This document shows, piece by piece, positions 40,424 to 49,267 of a stretch of 64,000 nucleotides of DNA. Position 1 is the first letter of the stretch. Each line of letters begins with the position of its first letter. The stretch covers positions 9,265-73,264 of the forward strand of contig CAAGLL010000021.1 in NCBI GenBank assembly GCA_900770725.1, written 5' to 3'. Source of the DNA: an uncultured Succinivibrio sp. (GTDB lineage: Bacteria > Pseudomonadota > Gammaproteobacteria > Enterobacterales > Succinivibrionaceae). Below the pieces are notes generated by a model. It was not told the origin of the DNA. It saw nothing but the letters and a program-made list of their open reading frames with translations, and ran no database searches. Made by a program: the position numbers and the translations under genes.

Positions 40424-41150
40424 GAACATCGTCATCCTCACCGGCGCGGGGGTCTCCGCCGAGTCGGGGATCCCGGTCTTCCGCTCGGAGACCGGACTTT
40501 GGGAGAACGAGCGCATCGAGGACGTCTGCGTGCCCTCGGCGCTCGTGAGAAACCCAGAGAAGGTGCACGATTTCTACAACAAGCTGCGCCGCGAGGTGAA
40601 GGAGAAGCAGCCCAACGCCGCCCACCTGGCCATCGCGAGGCTCCAGAAGGAGTGGCCGGCAAAGTCAGGCGGCAGCGCCTCGCTGGTCACGCAGAACATC
40701 GACAACATGCACGAGAAGGCCGGAAGCCCCGATCCCATCCACATGCACGGCTACCTCTTCTCGATGCTCTGCACCGCCTGCCGCAGGCGCTTCCCCTTCG
40801 ACGGCGACTCGCACCCAGGCGATCCCTGCCCGCTCTGCGGCAGGCCCAAGGCCCGCCCTGACATCGTGTTCTTCGAGGAGATGCCCTACCAGATGGACCG
40901 CATCGGGGATCTGCTCTCCAAATGCGATCTCTTCATGTCCATCGGCACCTCGGGCGTGGTCTACCCGGCCGCGGGCTTCTGCGAGGTGGCCAAGGCCGCA
41001 GGGGCGCTGTGCGTCGAGTTCAACCTCGCCCCCTCGGCGACAGTCTCGCAGTTCGACTACGGGCTCTACGGCAAGGCCACCAAGACCGTTCCGGCCTTCG
41101 TGGACCGGCTGCTCCTGGACGGAGAGGCGCTTCGGGAGGTCCCGGCATGA
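40416..41150 (+). CDS. cobB: Sir2-family NAD+-dependent protein deacylase
   Basis: 244 residues. GAGVSAESGIPVFR, TQNIDNMHEKAG, the catalytic HMHG and a four-Cys zinc site (CTACRRRF, CPLCG) define a class III sirtuin. It removes acyl groups from lysines using NAD+. The Tyr-x-x-Arg pair for succinyl-lysine reads Tyr-x-x-x-Arg (FYNKLRREV), one residue longer, so acyl preference may differ. Start GTG 40416 within the end of pepB; its stop overlaps the next gene (ATGA). Confidence 0.93.
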   Translation: MFKNIVILTGAGVSAESGIPVFRSETGLWENERIEDVCVPSALVRNPEKVHDFYNKLRREVKEKQPNAAHLAIARLQKEWPAKSGGSASLVTQNIDNMHEKAGSPDPIHMHGYLFSMLCTACRRRFPFDGDSHPGDPCPLCGRPKARPDIVFFEEMPYQMDRIGDLLSKCDLFMSIGTSGVVYPAAGFCEVAKAAGALCVEFNLAPSATVSQFDYGLYGKATKTVPAFVDRLLLDGEALREVPA

Positions 41151-41422
41151 ACGGCTGGACGCGCGAGCGCGTTTCGTTCTACATCGCGATGATCGCGACC
41201 GTGGCGGTGTTCAACCTAGTGGGGCCCTCCTACGCGGGCCTCACCACGCAGGAGGAGCTCTTCTCGCGCCTTGGGCGCTCCATCGGCGCCCTGGCGCTGC
41301 CCTTCATCGGCTACGCCATCGCCCGCTTCGGCTTTAAGAAGCAGCGCGCGGCCTACCTGGCCTTCACCATCATCGCGGTGCTGAGGATGGGCATGCTGCT
41401 CTTTGCCGCAGCCCAAGGCTGA
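41147..41422 (+). CDS. Small membrane protein of unknown function
   Basis: 91 residues, ATG 41147 overlapping the cobB stop and preceded by GGGAGG. Three hydrophobic segments (YIAMIATVAVFNLVG, IGALALPFIGYAIARF, AYLAFTIIAVLRMGMLL) predict an integral membrane protein. No family recognised. Last gene of the nlpI/desulfurase-pepB-cobB run, followed by a terminator. Confidence 0.7.
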   Translation: MNGWTRERVSFYIAMIATVAVFNLVGPSYAGLTTQEELFSRLGRSIGALALPFIGYAIARFGFKKQRAAYLAFTIIAVLRMGMLLFAAAQG

Positions 41423-41431
41423 ACTAAAAAA

Positions 41432-41452
41432 GGCGCGGCGCAAGGCCGCGCC
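41432..41452 (+). terminator. Terminator before rlmN
   Basis: 8-bp GC stem (41432-41439 with 41445-41452), 5-nt loop, preceded by an A6 run rather than followed by T. Confidence 0.5.
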
Positions 41453-41514
41453 GCCATCACGCAATGCCGCATTCCGCAGGCGCCGCGCGCCTTTGGGGGA
41501 TGCGGCATACGATG

Positions 41515-41520
41515 TATAAT
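41515..41520 (+). promoter_or_regulatory. -10 box of rlmN
   Basis: Perfect TATAAT with TG directly before it, 38 bases before the GTG start. It probably drives the rlmN-rodZ-ispG-hisS-yfgM-bamB block. Confidence 0.55.
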
Positions 41521-41558
41521 TCGCATCTGCCACAAAGGCAGATACAAAGGTGCATGCA

Positions 41559-42656
41559 GTGTCCGAACCTACTCCCAAAACCAACCTCCTGAACCTCTCA
41601 GTTGACGATATGAAGGACTTCATGGTCTCGCTTGGGCAGAAGCCCTTCCGCGCCCAGCAGATCCTGCGCTGGATCTACCAGTTCGGCGCCGACAACTTCG
41701 ACTGCATGACCAACATCGCCAAGGACTTCCGCGAGATCCTCAAGGAGAAGTGCGAGATCCGCGCCCCCGAGGTGGTCTCGGAGCAGCACTCGCGCGACGG
41801 CACCATCAAGTGGGCGCTGGACATCGGCGGCGGCCAGCTCGTCGAGACCGTGCTCATCCCCGAGGAGGGGCGCAACACGCTGTGCATCTCGACCCAGGCC
41901 GGCTGCCCGGTGGGCTGCGCGTTCTGCCGCACCGGCTACTCAGGCTTCAGCCGCAACCTCGCGCTCTCTGAGATCATAGGCCAGGTCTGGCGCGCCGCCT
42001 GCACCGTGGGCTTCTCGAAGAACGAGGAGCACAAGCCGATCTCAAACGTGGTGATGATGGGCATGGGCGAGCCGCTCCTGAACTTGAAGCCGGTGCTCGG
42101 GGCCTGCGGGATCCTGCTCTCGGACTACGCGTTCGCCCTCTCCAAGCGCCGCGTCACCATCTCGACCTCCGGCATCGCCCCGATCATCAGGCGCATCGCC
42201 GGCAAGGTCGACGTGGCGCTGGCGCTCTCGCTGCACGCCCCGGACGATGCGCTGCGCGACACCCTCGTGCCGGTCAACCGCAAGTACCCCATAGCCGAGG
42301 TGCTCGGCGCGGTGCGCGAGTACCTGGACAAGTCCAACGCCAACTGCGGCAAGGTCACCATCGAGTACGTGCTGCTCGACGGGGTGAACGACGGGATCGA
42401 TCAGGCGCACGCGCTCTGCAGCCTGCTCAAGACCATCCCGTGCAAGATAAACCTCATCCCCTACAACCCCCACGACGGCGCCTCGTTCAGGCGCCCGTCG
42501 GGCAACCGCGTCGAGAGGTTCTTCCGGATCCTCTCGGACGCGGGCTTCACCGTGGTCAAGCGCACCACGCGCGGCGACGACATCGCGGCCGCCTGCGGCC
42601 AGCTGGCCGGCCAGGTCAAGAACCGCTTGGAGCGCGTCGCCTCAAGGCAGATCTAG
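41559..42656 (+). CDS. rlmN: Dual-specificity 23S rRNA/tRNA adenine-C2 methyltransferase RlmN
   Basis: 365 residues. Radical-SAM cluster motif CPVGCAFC (CxxxCxxC) in STQAGCPVGCAFCRTG, GMGEPLLNL, and LLDGVNDGIDQA fit RlmN. It methylates A2503 of 23S rRNA and A37 of some tRNAs. I prefer GTG 41559 (MSEPTPKTNLL) because AAAGG sits nine bases upstream, whereas GTG 41550 lies in that ribosome site. First gene of the block ending at bamB. Confidence 0.95.
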   Translation: MSEPTPKTNLLNLSVDDMKDFMVSLGQKPFRAQQILRWIYQFGADNFDCMTNIAKDFREILKEKCEIRAPEVVSEQHSRDGTIKWALDIGGGQLVETVLIPEEGRNTLCISTQAGCPVGCAFCRTGYSGFSRNLALSEIIGQVWRAACTVGFSKNEEHKPISNVVMMGMGEPLLNLKPVLGACGILLSDYAFALSKRRVTISTSGIAPIIRRIAGKVDVALALSLHAPDDALRDTLVPVNRKYPIAEVLGAVREYLDKSNANCGKVTIEYVLLDGVNDGIDQAHALCSLLKTIPCKINLIPYNPHDGASFRRPSGNRVERFFRILSDAGFTVVKRTTRGDDIAAACGQLAGQVKNRLERVASRQI

Positions 42657-42737
42657 GACAGCATCATGAGCAAGCATCTGAGGGGGCAGCGCCGCGCATC
42701 CGGCCGCCCCGAAGCAAACCTGCACAAGGAGCCGGTA

Positions 42738-44213
42738 ATGGACGCAAACGAATTGAAGCTCTCAGGCGCGCAGGACGCGCCGCAGGAGCAGGAAAAGCAG
42801 GTTGTGCAGGAGCCCTCGCCCGCAAAGCCTAATGCCGCCCAAGGACAGGGCGGGCAGCCGCGCCCCTTCAGCGCGCAGGATCTCTCGCAGCCTGACATCG
42901 GCATGGGCGCGCCCGATCTGGGCGCGGCCGCCGACGCCGCGGCCGACTTCCCCAACGGCGATGATCCCGACCAGGTGCCGGTGACCCCGGAGCTTCCCGA
43001 CGACAAGGTCCCGAACATGCCGGGCGCCATCTTAAAGCACGCCCGCGAGATGCTCGGGCTGAGCCTGCGCGAGGTCGCGCTCCGGCTCAACGTGCGCGTC
43101 AACACCGTCTCGGACCTCGAGCACGACCGCTTGAACCAGCAGACCGCGGTGCCCTTTGCCACCGCCTACCTCACCGCCTACGCCAAGCTCGTCAACGTCG
43201 ATCCCGCGGCCGTGGTCTCGCTCTACCGCCAGAACGTGAGCCGCGCGGCGGCCGAGGCCGCCGCCCGCCCGCAGGCGGGCGCGCCCCGCGGCACTCTCAA
43301 GCCTTTGAAGATCGTCATCGTGATCCTGCTTGCCGCGTTGGTGCTCGCAGCCGGCATCGCGATCGGCGTGAAGCTCGCAGGCGGGGGCCAGGAGGATGCG
43401 GCCGAGTCAGGCGCCCTGACCCTGAGCCCCGGCGCCCAGCAGCAGGTGCGCCAGGCAAGCGAGGAGGGCTCAATCGAGCCCATGGGCCCAAGCCAGGACG
43501 CCCCCGCCGAGGCCCAGGCCCCCGAGGCTCTGGACAGCAACACCCAGATGGCCCGCCAGCAGGCTGAGGATCTGGGCACCAACGACATCATCGCCAAGGC
43601 CCAGAAGCCCCAGGACGACAAGGCAGCCCCTGCCCAGGGCGCCGACGGTGCGCTGAGCGTCAAGGGCGCGGCGGCCGAGGCTGCCGTGCACGAGGGCCTC
43701 AAGAACGCCGCCCCCGCAGCCCAGGCAGGCTCGCAGGCAGCCCCCGCGCAATCCGCGCAGGGGAGCGCCCCTGCGGCTGCCCCTGCCGAGGGCAAGCTCG
43801 CGCTTGCCGTGCCGGCAGATGCCAAGGAGGGCGCCAAGGGCAAGGACGAGATCCTAAAGAGCCAGCGCAAGGACGAGGCCAAGGACAGGGCGAAGGATGA
43901 TGCGGCCAAGGCCGCTCCTGCGTCGCTGCCCAGCGTGCGCACCGTCAGCGCCAGGGTGGTCAACCGCCGCGCCATCGGCTCGCTCAACAGCGTGTCGGTC
44001 AGGGTCAAGGGGCCTGTTTACCTCAGGATCCTCGGCAACGGCAAGGTGCTCAAGCAGGGGTCCTTCAAGGCAGGCCAGAGCGTCAGCGCCACCGGCATGC
44101 CGCCCATCCGCATCGAGGTCTCCGACAGCTCGCAGATCTCGGTGAGCTACAACGGCGGCACGGTCGCGGCAGGCTCTGGGAAGAACGTCGGCTTCGACCT
44201 CCCGACCCGCTGA
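42738..44213 (+). CDS. rodZ: Cytoskeletal protein RodZ, enlarged
   Basis: 491 residues against 337 in E. coli. Unusual ~90-residue acidic, Pro/Gln-rich N-terminal extension, then the Cro-like HTH domain (LKHAREMLGLSLREVALRL, residues ~97-115), one membrane helix near 190-210 (IVIVILLAALVLAAGIAIGV), a long Ala/Gln/Pro-rich periplasmic linker and the C-terminal DUF4115 domain from ~410. It links MreB to the cell-wall elongation machinery. ATG 42738 has AAGGAG six bases upstream; an in-frame ATG at 42666 has no good ribosome site. Confidence 0.88.
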   Translation: MDANELKLSGAQDAPQEQEKQVVQEPSPAKPNAAQGQGGQPRPFSAQDLSQPDIGMGAPDLGAAADAAADFPNGDDPDQVPVTPELPDDKVPNMPGAILKHAREMLGLSLREVALRLNVRVNTVSDLEHDRLNQQTAVPFATAYLTAYAKLVNVDPAAVVSLYRQNVSRAAAEAAARPQAGAPRGTLKPLKIVIVILLAALVLAAGIAIGVKLAGGGQEDAAESGALTLSPGAQQQVRQASEEGSIEPMGPSQDAPAEAQAPEALDSNTQMARQQAEDLGTNDIIAKAQKPQDDKAAPAQGADGALSVKGAAAEAAVHEGLKNAAPAAQAGSQAAPAQSAQGSAPAAAPAEGKLALAVPADAKEGAKGKDEILKSQRKDEAKDRAKDDAAKAAPASLPSVRTVSARVVNRRAIGSLNSVSVRVKGPVYLRILGNGKVLKQGSFKAGQSVSATGMPPIRIEVSDSSQISVSYNGGTVAAGSGKNVGFDLPTR

Positions 44214-44223
44214 GGACATCGCG

Positions 44224-45354
44224 ATGCAAGAGTGGAAGTACAGCCTGCCCAAGCGCCGGGCCTCGCGCCAGATTGACGTCGGCAGCGTGAAGATCGGCGG
44301 CGGCGCCCCGGTGAGCGTGCAGAGCATGACCTCGACCGACACCATGGATGTGGAGGGCACGCTTTCCCAGGTGCGCGCGCTTGCCGACGCCGGGGCGGAC
44401 ATCGTCCGCGTCTCGGTGCCGACGCTCGAGGCCTGCGATCCATTCTCAAGGATCTGCAAGGCCTCCCCGGTGCCCATAGTCGCCGACATCCACTTCGACT
44501 ACCGCATCGCGGTCAAGTGCGCCTCGGAAGGCGCTGCGGCGCTGCGCATCAACCCGGGCAACATCGGATCGCGCGAGCGCATCGAGGCGGTCTGCCGCGC
44601 CGCCGAGGATCACGGATTGCCCATACGCGTGGGCGTGAACGCCGGCTCGCTCGACAAGGATCTTCTGAAGAAGTACGGCGCCCCGTGCCCGCAGGCCATG
44701 GCCGAGGCCGCGCTGCGCGCAGCCGAGGTGCTCGAGTCGCACGGCTTTGCCAACTACGCCTTCTCGGCCAAGGCCTCGGAGATCATGCTCTGCGTCGGGG
44801 CCTACGAGCTGCTCGCCTCCAAGACCGACGCGCCGCTGCACCTTGGGATCACCGAGGCGGGCGGCCTGATGCCGGGCACCGTGCTCTCAGCCATGGGGAT
44901 CTCCTGGCTTCTGCGCGAGGGCATCGGCGACACCATCCGCGTCTCGCTCGCCGCCGATCCCGTCGAGGAGGTCAAGGCCGGCTGGGCGATCCTGAAGGGC
45001 ATGCACTTAAGGTCGCGCGGGGTCGAGATCGTCGCCTGCCCGACCTGCTCGCGCCACGCCATCGACGTGGTGGGGGTGGTCAAGGCGCTCGAGTCGCGCC
45101 TCTCCGACGTCAGGCAGGAGCTCAAGATAGCCGTGATGGGCTGCGTCGTGAACGGCCCGGGCGAGGCGCTGCGCGCCGACATCGCAGTCTGCGGCGGCGG
45201 GGGCGGGCGCTGCCTCGTCTACGAGGACGGCGTGCTCCAGGGCCGCGTCGAGGCCGCCAAGGCCGCCGACGCGCTCGAGGAGCGCGTGCGCGCGCGGATC
45301 GCGCGCGGCGGCACCCCCTGCGGCAACACAATCAAGTCTGAAAAGGAAGTCTGA
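44224..45354 (+). CDS. ispG: (E)-4-hydroxy-3-methylbut-2-enyl-diphosphate synthase (flavodoxin)
   Basis: 376 residues (E. coli 372). TIM-barrel start (PVSVQSMTSTDT, then VADIHFDYRIA and RINPGNIG) and the iron-sulfur Cys residues in CPTCSRH and VMGCVVNGPGEA. It carries out the next-to-last step of the MEP isoprenoid pathway with a 4Fe-4S cluster. ATG 44224 lies 10 bases after rodZ; hisS follows 6 bases later. Confidence 0.97.
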   Translation: MQEWKYSLPKRRASRQIDVGSVKIGGGAPVSVQSMTSTDTMDVEGTLSQVRALADAGADIVRVSVPTLEACDPFSRICKASPVPIVADIHFDYRIAVKCASEGAAALRINPGNIGSRERIEAVCRAAEDHGLPIRVGVNAGSLDKDLLKKYGAPCPQAMAEAALRAAEVLESHGFANYAFSAKASEIMLCVGAYELLASKTDAPLHLGITEAGGLMPGTVLSAMGISWLLREGIGDTIRVSLAADPVEEVKAGWAILKGMHLRSRGVEIVACPTCSRHAIDVVGVVKALESRLSDVRQELKIAVMGCVVNGPGEALRADIAVCGGGGGRCLVYEDGVLQGRVEAAKAADALEERVRARIARGGTPCGNTIKSEKEV

Positions 45355-45360
45355 ATACAA

Positions 45361-46644
45361 ATGGCATTGTCAGTACAGGCCGTGCGCGGCATGAATGACC
45401 TGCTCCCCGAGGACACCTCGGTGTGGCAGCAGGCCGAGCAGGTGCTCCGCTCGGTGGTCGAGTCCTACGGCTACAGCGAGGTCCGCACCCCGGCCCTCGA
45501 GCACACCGCGCTCTTCAACCGCGCCATCGGCGAGGTCACCGACGTGGTCGAGAAGGAGATGTACACCTTCGAGGATCGCAGCGGCGAGATGCTCTCGCTG
45601 CGCCCCGAGGGCACCGCCGGCTGCGTGCGCTGCTGCCTCGAGCACAGCCTCATCTACAACCAGGAGCAGCGCCTGTGGTACATGGGCCCCATGTACCGCC
45701 ACGAGCGCCCGCAGAAGGGCAGGCTGCGCGAGTTCCACCAGATGGGCTGCGAGGTCTTCGGGCTGGAAGGCCCGGACATCGATGCGCAGATAATCGGCAT
45801 GACGAACGAGATCTGGAAGCGCTTTGGCATAGGGGACCGCCTGACGCTGCAGCTCAATTCCTTAGGCAGCGCGCAGGAGCGCGCGGCCTACCGCGAGAGC
45901 CTGGTGGCCTTCCTCAAGGACCACTTCGACGAGCTTGACGAGGACTCCAAGCGCCGCACCTCCACGAACCCGCTGCGCGTGCTCGACACCAAGGATCCGC
46001 ACGTCATCGAGCTTTTGAAGTCCGCCCCGAAGCTCTCCGACCACTTCGGCCCCGAAACCCGCGCCCACTTCGACGGCCTGCGCCGCCTGCTCGACGCGCA
46101 GGGGATCAAGTACGAGATAAACGAGAGATTGGTGCGCGGCCTTGACTACTACAACCTCACCGTGTTCGAGTGGGTGAGTTCCGAGCTTGGCGCCCAGGGC
46201 ACCGTCTGCGGCGGCGGCCGCTACGACGGCCTCGTGGAGCAGCTGGGAGGCCAGCCCACCAAGGCCGTGGGCTTCGGCCTGGGGCTTGAGCGCCTGATCC
46301 TCATCCTCACGAACTTGGGGATCTTAAAGCCCAAGCCCCGCTGGGACCTCTCGGTCATCAGCGCAGGCGAGGGCGTCGATGCCTACGCCATGAAGGTGTC
46401 CTCGGCGCTGCGCCAGGCGCTGCCCGGCGTGCGCGTGTTCTCCCACTGCGGCGGGGGCTCCTTCAAGCGCCAGTTCCGCCAGGCCGACAAGGCCATGGCG
46501 CGCGCGGCGGCCATCCTTGGGGATCAGGAAATGAAGGATAATTCTGTTACCATAAAAGACTTGCGTAGCAAGGATGCGCAGCAGCGCACCCTCCCACTTG
46601 AGGAGGCCGTGAAGGCCCTCGGGGACATGCTCGCAGGCAATTGA
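45361..46644 (+). CDS. hisS: Histidyl-tRNA synthetase
   Basis: 427 residues (E. coli 424). Class II signature motifs are plain: [28 protein letters not shown], motif 2 [18 protein letters not shown], the histidine-binding [12 protein letters not shown] and motif 3 GFGLGLERL. It charges tRNA-His. Tightly spaced after ispG and before yfgM, in the usual order. Confidence 0.98.
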   Translation: MALSVQAVRGMNDLLPEDTSVWQQAEQVLRSVVESYGYSEVRTPALEHTALFNRAIGEVTDVVEKEMYTFEDRSGEMLSLRPEGTAGCVRCCLEHSLIYNQEQRLWYMGPMYRHERPQKGRLREFHQMGCEVFGLEGPDIDAQIIGMTNEIWKRFGIGDRLTLQLNSLGSAQERAAYRESLVAFLKDHFDELDEDSKRRTSTNPLRVLDTKDPHVIELLKSAPKLSDHFGPETRAHFDGLRRLLDAQGIKYEINERLVRGLDYYNLTVFEWVSSELGAQGTVCGGGRYDGLVEQLGGQPTKAVGFGLGLERLILILTNLGILKPKPRWDLSVISAGEGVDAYAMKVSSALRQALPGVRVFSHCGGGSFKRQFRQADKAMARAAAILGDQEMKDNSVTIKDLRSKDAQQRTLPLEEAVKALGDMLAGN

Positions 46645-46661
46645 CAGCAGGTGGAATGACG

Positions 46662-47363
46662 ATGGATGTATTGACCGACGACCACGAGAGGGAAGAAGTA
46701 GTCCGCAAGTGGTGGCATGAGAACTGGAAGCCCATAGCGCTTGGCGTGGCCATCGCGCTGGCGGGCCTCATCGGCTTCCGCCAGTACCAGTCCTACAAGC
46801 TCCACGACTCCCAGGAGCAGGCCTTGGCGATGTACACGCTGCAAAACCGCGTGTCCGCAGGCGATCAGAAGGCCGAGGCGGACGCCAAGGCCTTCATGGA
46901 CTCCCACAAGGACGTCTACGGTGCGCTGCTGGCGCTCGATCTGGCCTCCGCGCAGTCGCGCCAGGGCAAGTTCGACGAGGCTGCTAATAACGCCAGGTTC
47001 GCCGCCGCAAACGGCGGCGATCTGGTCGCCCCGCAGGCGGGACTCAACCTGGCGCGGATCCTCGCCCAGGCAGGCAAGGACGACGAGGCCGTGAAGGCCC
47101 TCGACGGCGTCAAGTCCAAGGCCTATGAGGCCCAGAAGGACGAGATCCGCGGCGACATCCTCCTGAAGAAGGGCGATCGCGCAGGGGCCAGGGATGCCTA
47201 CCTCAAGTCGGCCAAGGCCATCGCGGACGCCGGGCAGCAGATAAACGGCCTGCTGCAGATGAAGCTCGACTCGGTCGCCAAGGAAGGCGACAAGCCCGCC
47301 TTCGAGATGGCCAAGGCCCAGGCCGAGGCCCTTTCCAAGACCGGTGACAAGAAGGATCTGTGA
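46662..47363 (+). CDS. yfgM: Ancillary SecYEG translocon subunit YfgM
   Basis: 233 residues (E. coli 206). N-terminal anchor after EEVVRKWWHENWKPIALGVAIALAG, then periplasmic TPR repeats (LALDLASAQSRQGKFDEAA and similar). It acts at the translocon with PpiD in periplasmic chaperoning. ATG 46662 is well spaced from AGGTGG; ATG 46656 is too close. A GC hairpin (47369-47387) lies between it and bamB. Confidence 0.92.
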   Translation: MDVLTDDHEREEVVRKWWHENWKPIALGVAIALAGLIGFRQYQSYKLHDSQEQALAMYTLQNRVSAGDQKAEADAKAFMDSHKDVYGALLALDLASAQSRQGKFDEAANNARFAAANGGDLVAPQAGLNLARILAQAGKDDEAVKALDGVKSKAYEAQKDEIRGDILLKKGDRAGARDAYLKSAKAIADAGQQINGLLQMKLDSVAKEGDKPAFEMAKAQAEALSKTGDKKDL

Positions 47364-47409
47364 AGGCGGCGCGGCCTCAGGCCGCGCAGCCGGCGCAAGG
47401 AGTGCGGTG

Positions 47410-49074
47410 ATGTCTAAGAAAGCCCTGGTTCTCTCGCTTATGTGCGGCGCGGCGCTGCTTTGCGCCTGCTCCTCTGACAAGGATCTGGCAAAGCCGGTCG
47501 AGGCCCCGGAGGTGCGCAACTCCATCGACGCCTCCGAGATCTGGTCCGACTCCCTGGGCGGCAGCGAGGGCTTCTACTCGAGGCTCGCCCCGGCGGTGTC
47601 CGGCCAGACGGCCTACGCGGCAGGCCGCGGCGGCGACGTCTACTCCATCTCGCTCTCCTCAGGCGACAAGAACTGGCACACCGATCTCGGGGACGAGGAG
47701 GAGAACGACTCCAAGCGCTCGGCCCGCCTCTCGGGCGTGGCCGTGCAGGGCTCGCTGCTTGCAGTGGGCTCGGAGAACGGCTGGCTCTACCTCTTAAACG
47801 CCGCCGACGGCAAGATCCGCTGGAAGAAGTTCAACGGCACCGAGATCATGGCCGCCCCGGCCTTCGCGCCCGACGGCTCGAAGGTCTTCGTGGCCGACTC
47901 CCGCGGCCTCGTCACCTGCTACGACAGCGCAAACGGCGCCCAGCTCTGGCAGAGCGGCGACAACTCCGGGGCGCTGAGGCTGCGCTCGCAGTCAAGCCCG
48001 GTGCCGGTGGGGCAGGAAGCCCTGCTGCTGGGCACCTCCTCTGGCAAGGTGCTGGTGCTCTCGCAGCGCGACGGCGGGCTGCTCGACAGCGTGACCGTGG
48101 CCCAGCCCTCGGGCGCCAACGATCTCGAGCGCGTCTCGGATGTGGCGGGCACCCCGCTGCTCCTGGGCTCCGAGCTCTACACCAGCGCCTACAACGCAGG
48201 CTTCGTCTGGTACTCCTTCAAGAGCAACGGCATCGTCAACCGCCTGGGCTACCACAGCTCGCATGATCTCGGCTTCGACGACTCGGTGTTCGTGGTCACC
48301 GGAGACAACGGCCACGTCTACTGCATAAGCCGCCAGGACGGGCATGAGATCTGGGAGAACGGCCAGCTCACGAACCGCAACGTGACCGCGCCTGCAGTCT
48401 ACGGCAACTACGCGGTGGTCGCCGACATGGAAGGCTACGTCTACTTCCTCTCGCTCAACTCAGGCAAGATAGACTTCATGGACGACACCGACGACACCCC
48501 GGTCTACGCCACCCCGGTGGTCACCGATCAGGGCGTGCTCGTCCAGACCTCGGGCGGGGAGCTGGCGCTCTACCGCTACGGCCAGGGCGCGGCCAGCGCC
48601 AAGCTCGCCGCCGCGCGCAACGAGCTTGCCGCGGCCGGCAGCGGCATCGACTTCAGCCGCTCCTACAGCGGCCTGGGCGGCGGCGGGGTCACGCAGGAGC
48701 AGCTGATGGCCAGGCGCCGCCAGGCCCAGGCCATCGTCAGCCAGATGGAGGCCCAGGAGCGCGCCAACGAGGCCAGGGTCGCCGAGTACAAGCGCCAGAA
48801 GGCCGAGTACGAGCGCCAGAGGGCCGAGTACCTGAAGGCCCAGGCCGAGGCTGAGAAGCAGCGCCGCCAGGAGATCGCAGGCTTCGGCCTGATGCCGGGC
48901 GTCAAGTCCGAGGGCTCGGGCGCCGAGAGCGGCAAGGTCGAGACCGCCGAGCAGGAGGATCAGGCCGTCAGGGAGTCCAAGGCCTCGCCCAAGGCCGGCC
49001 AGTCCCAGGGCAGCGCCGAGCCTGAGAAGAAGCAGGACGAGGATGGCAAGGCCAGAGGCTTTGGCATCTACTAA
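47410..49074 (+). CDS. bamB: Outer-membrane assembly lipoprotein BamB with coiled-coil tail
   Basis: 554 residues against 392 in E. coli. Lipobox LLCAC gives an outer-membrane lipoprotein. Residues ~50-395 form the PQQ-like beta-propeller (DGKIRWKKFNG, SANGAQLWQSGDNSG, DGHEIWENGQL). Then comes a tail of ~160 residues: a Gly hinge, a long Arg/Glu/Ala coiled coil at about 430-490 (YKRQKAEYERQRAEYLK) and a charged end. BamB scaffolds BamA. The tail is not part of known BamB and may bind other envelope partners. AAGGAG precedes ATG 47410. Confidence 0.9.
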   Translation: MSKKALVLSLMCGAALLCACSSDKDLAKPVEAPEVRNSIDASEIWSDSLGGSEGFYSRLAPAVSGQTAYAAGRGGDVYSISLSSGDKNWHTDLGDEEENDSKRSARLSGVAVQGSLLAVGSENGWLYLLNAADGKIRWKKFNGTEIMAAPAFAPDGSKVFVADSRGLVTCYDSANGAQLWQSGDNSGALRLRSQSSPVPVGQEALLLGTSSGKVLVLSQRDGGLLDSVTVAQPSGANDLERVSDVAGTPLLLGSELYTSAYNAGFVWYSFKSNGIVNRLGYHSSHDLGFDDSVFVVTGDNGHVYCISRQDGHEIWENGQLTNRNVTAPAVYGNYAVVADMEGYVYFLSLNSGKIDFMDDTDDTPVYATPVVTDQGVLVQTSGGELALYRYGQGAASAKLAAARNELAAAGSGIDFSRSYSGLGGGGVTQEQLMARRRQAQAIVSQMEAQERANEARVAEYKRQKAEYERQRAEYLKAQAEAEKQRRQEIAGFGLMPGVKSEGSGAESGKVETAEQEDQAVRESKASPKAGQSQGSAEPEKKQDEDGKARGFGIY

Positions 49075-49101
49075 CTGAGGGCCCCGCCAGGGGGCGTCCC
49101 C

Positions 49102-49133
49102 AGGCGGCCGGGACCTTGCGATCCCGGCCGCCT
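49102..49133 (+). terminator. Terminator after bamB
   Basis: 12-bp perfect GC stem (49102-49113 with 49122-49133), 8-nt loop, followed shortly by GGGTTTT. It separates der from the upstream block. Confidence 0.65.
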
Positions 49134-49267
49134 CGGGTTTTGGTCTATAGTTTGGATATAAGCGGGCGCGTGCCTTGTCCCGCCGCAGGGGGATCCCTGC
49201 GCAGATCGAAGTTAAACCTACAGTAAAGCCCAGGGGCTGCGCCCCTGGGCGCATGCAGGATCAGCAT

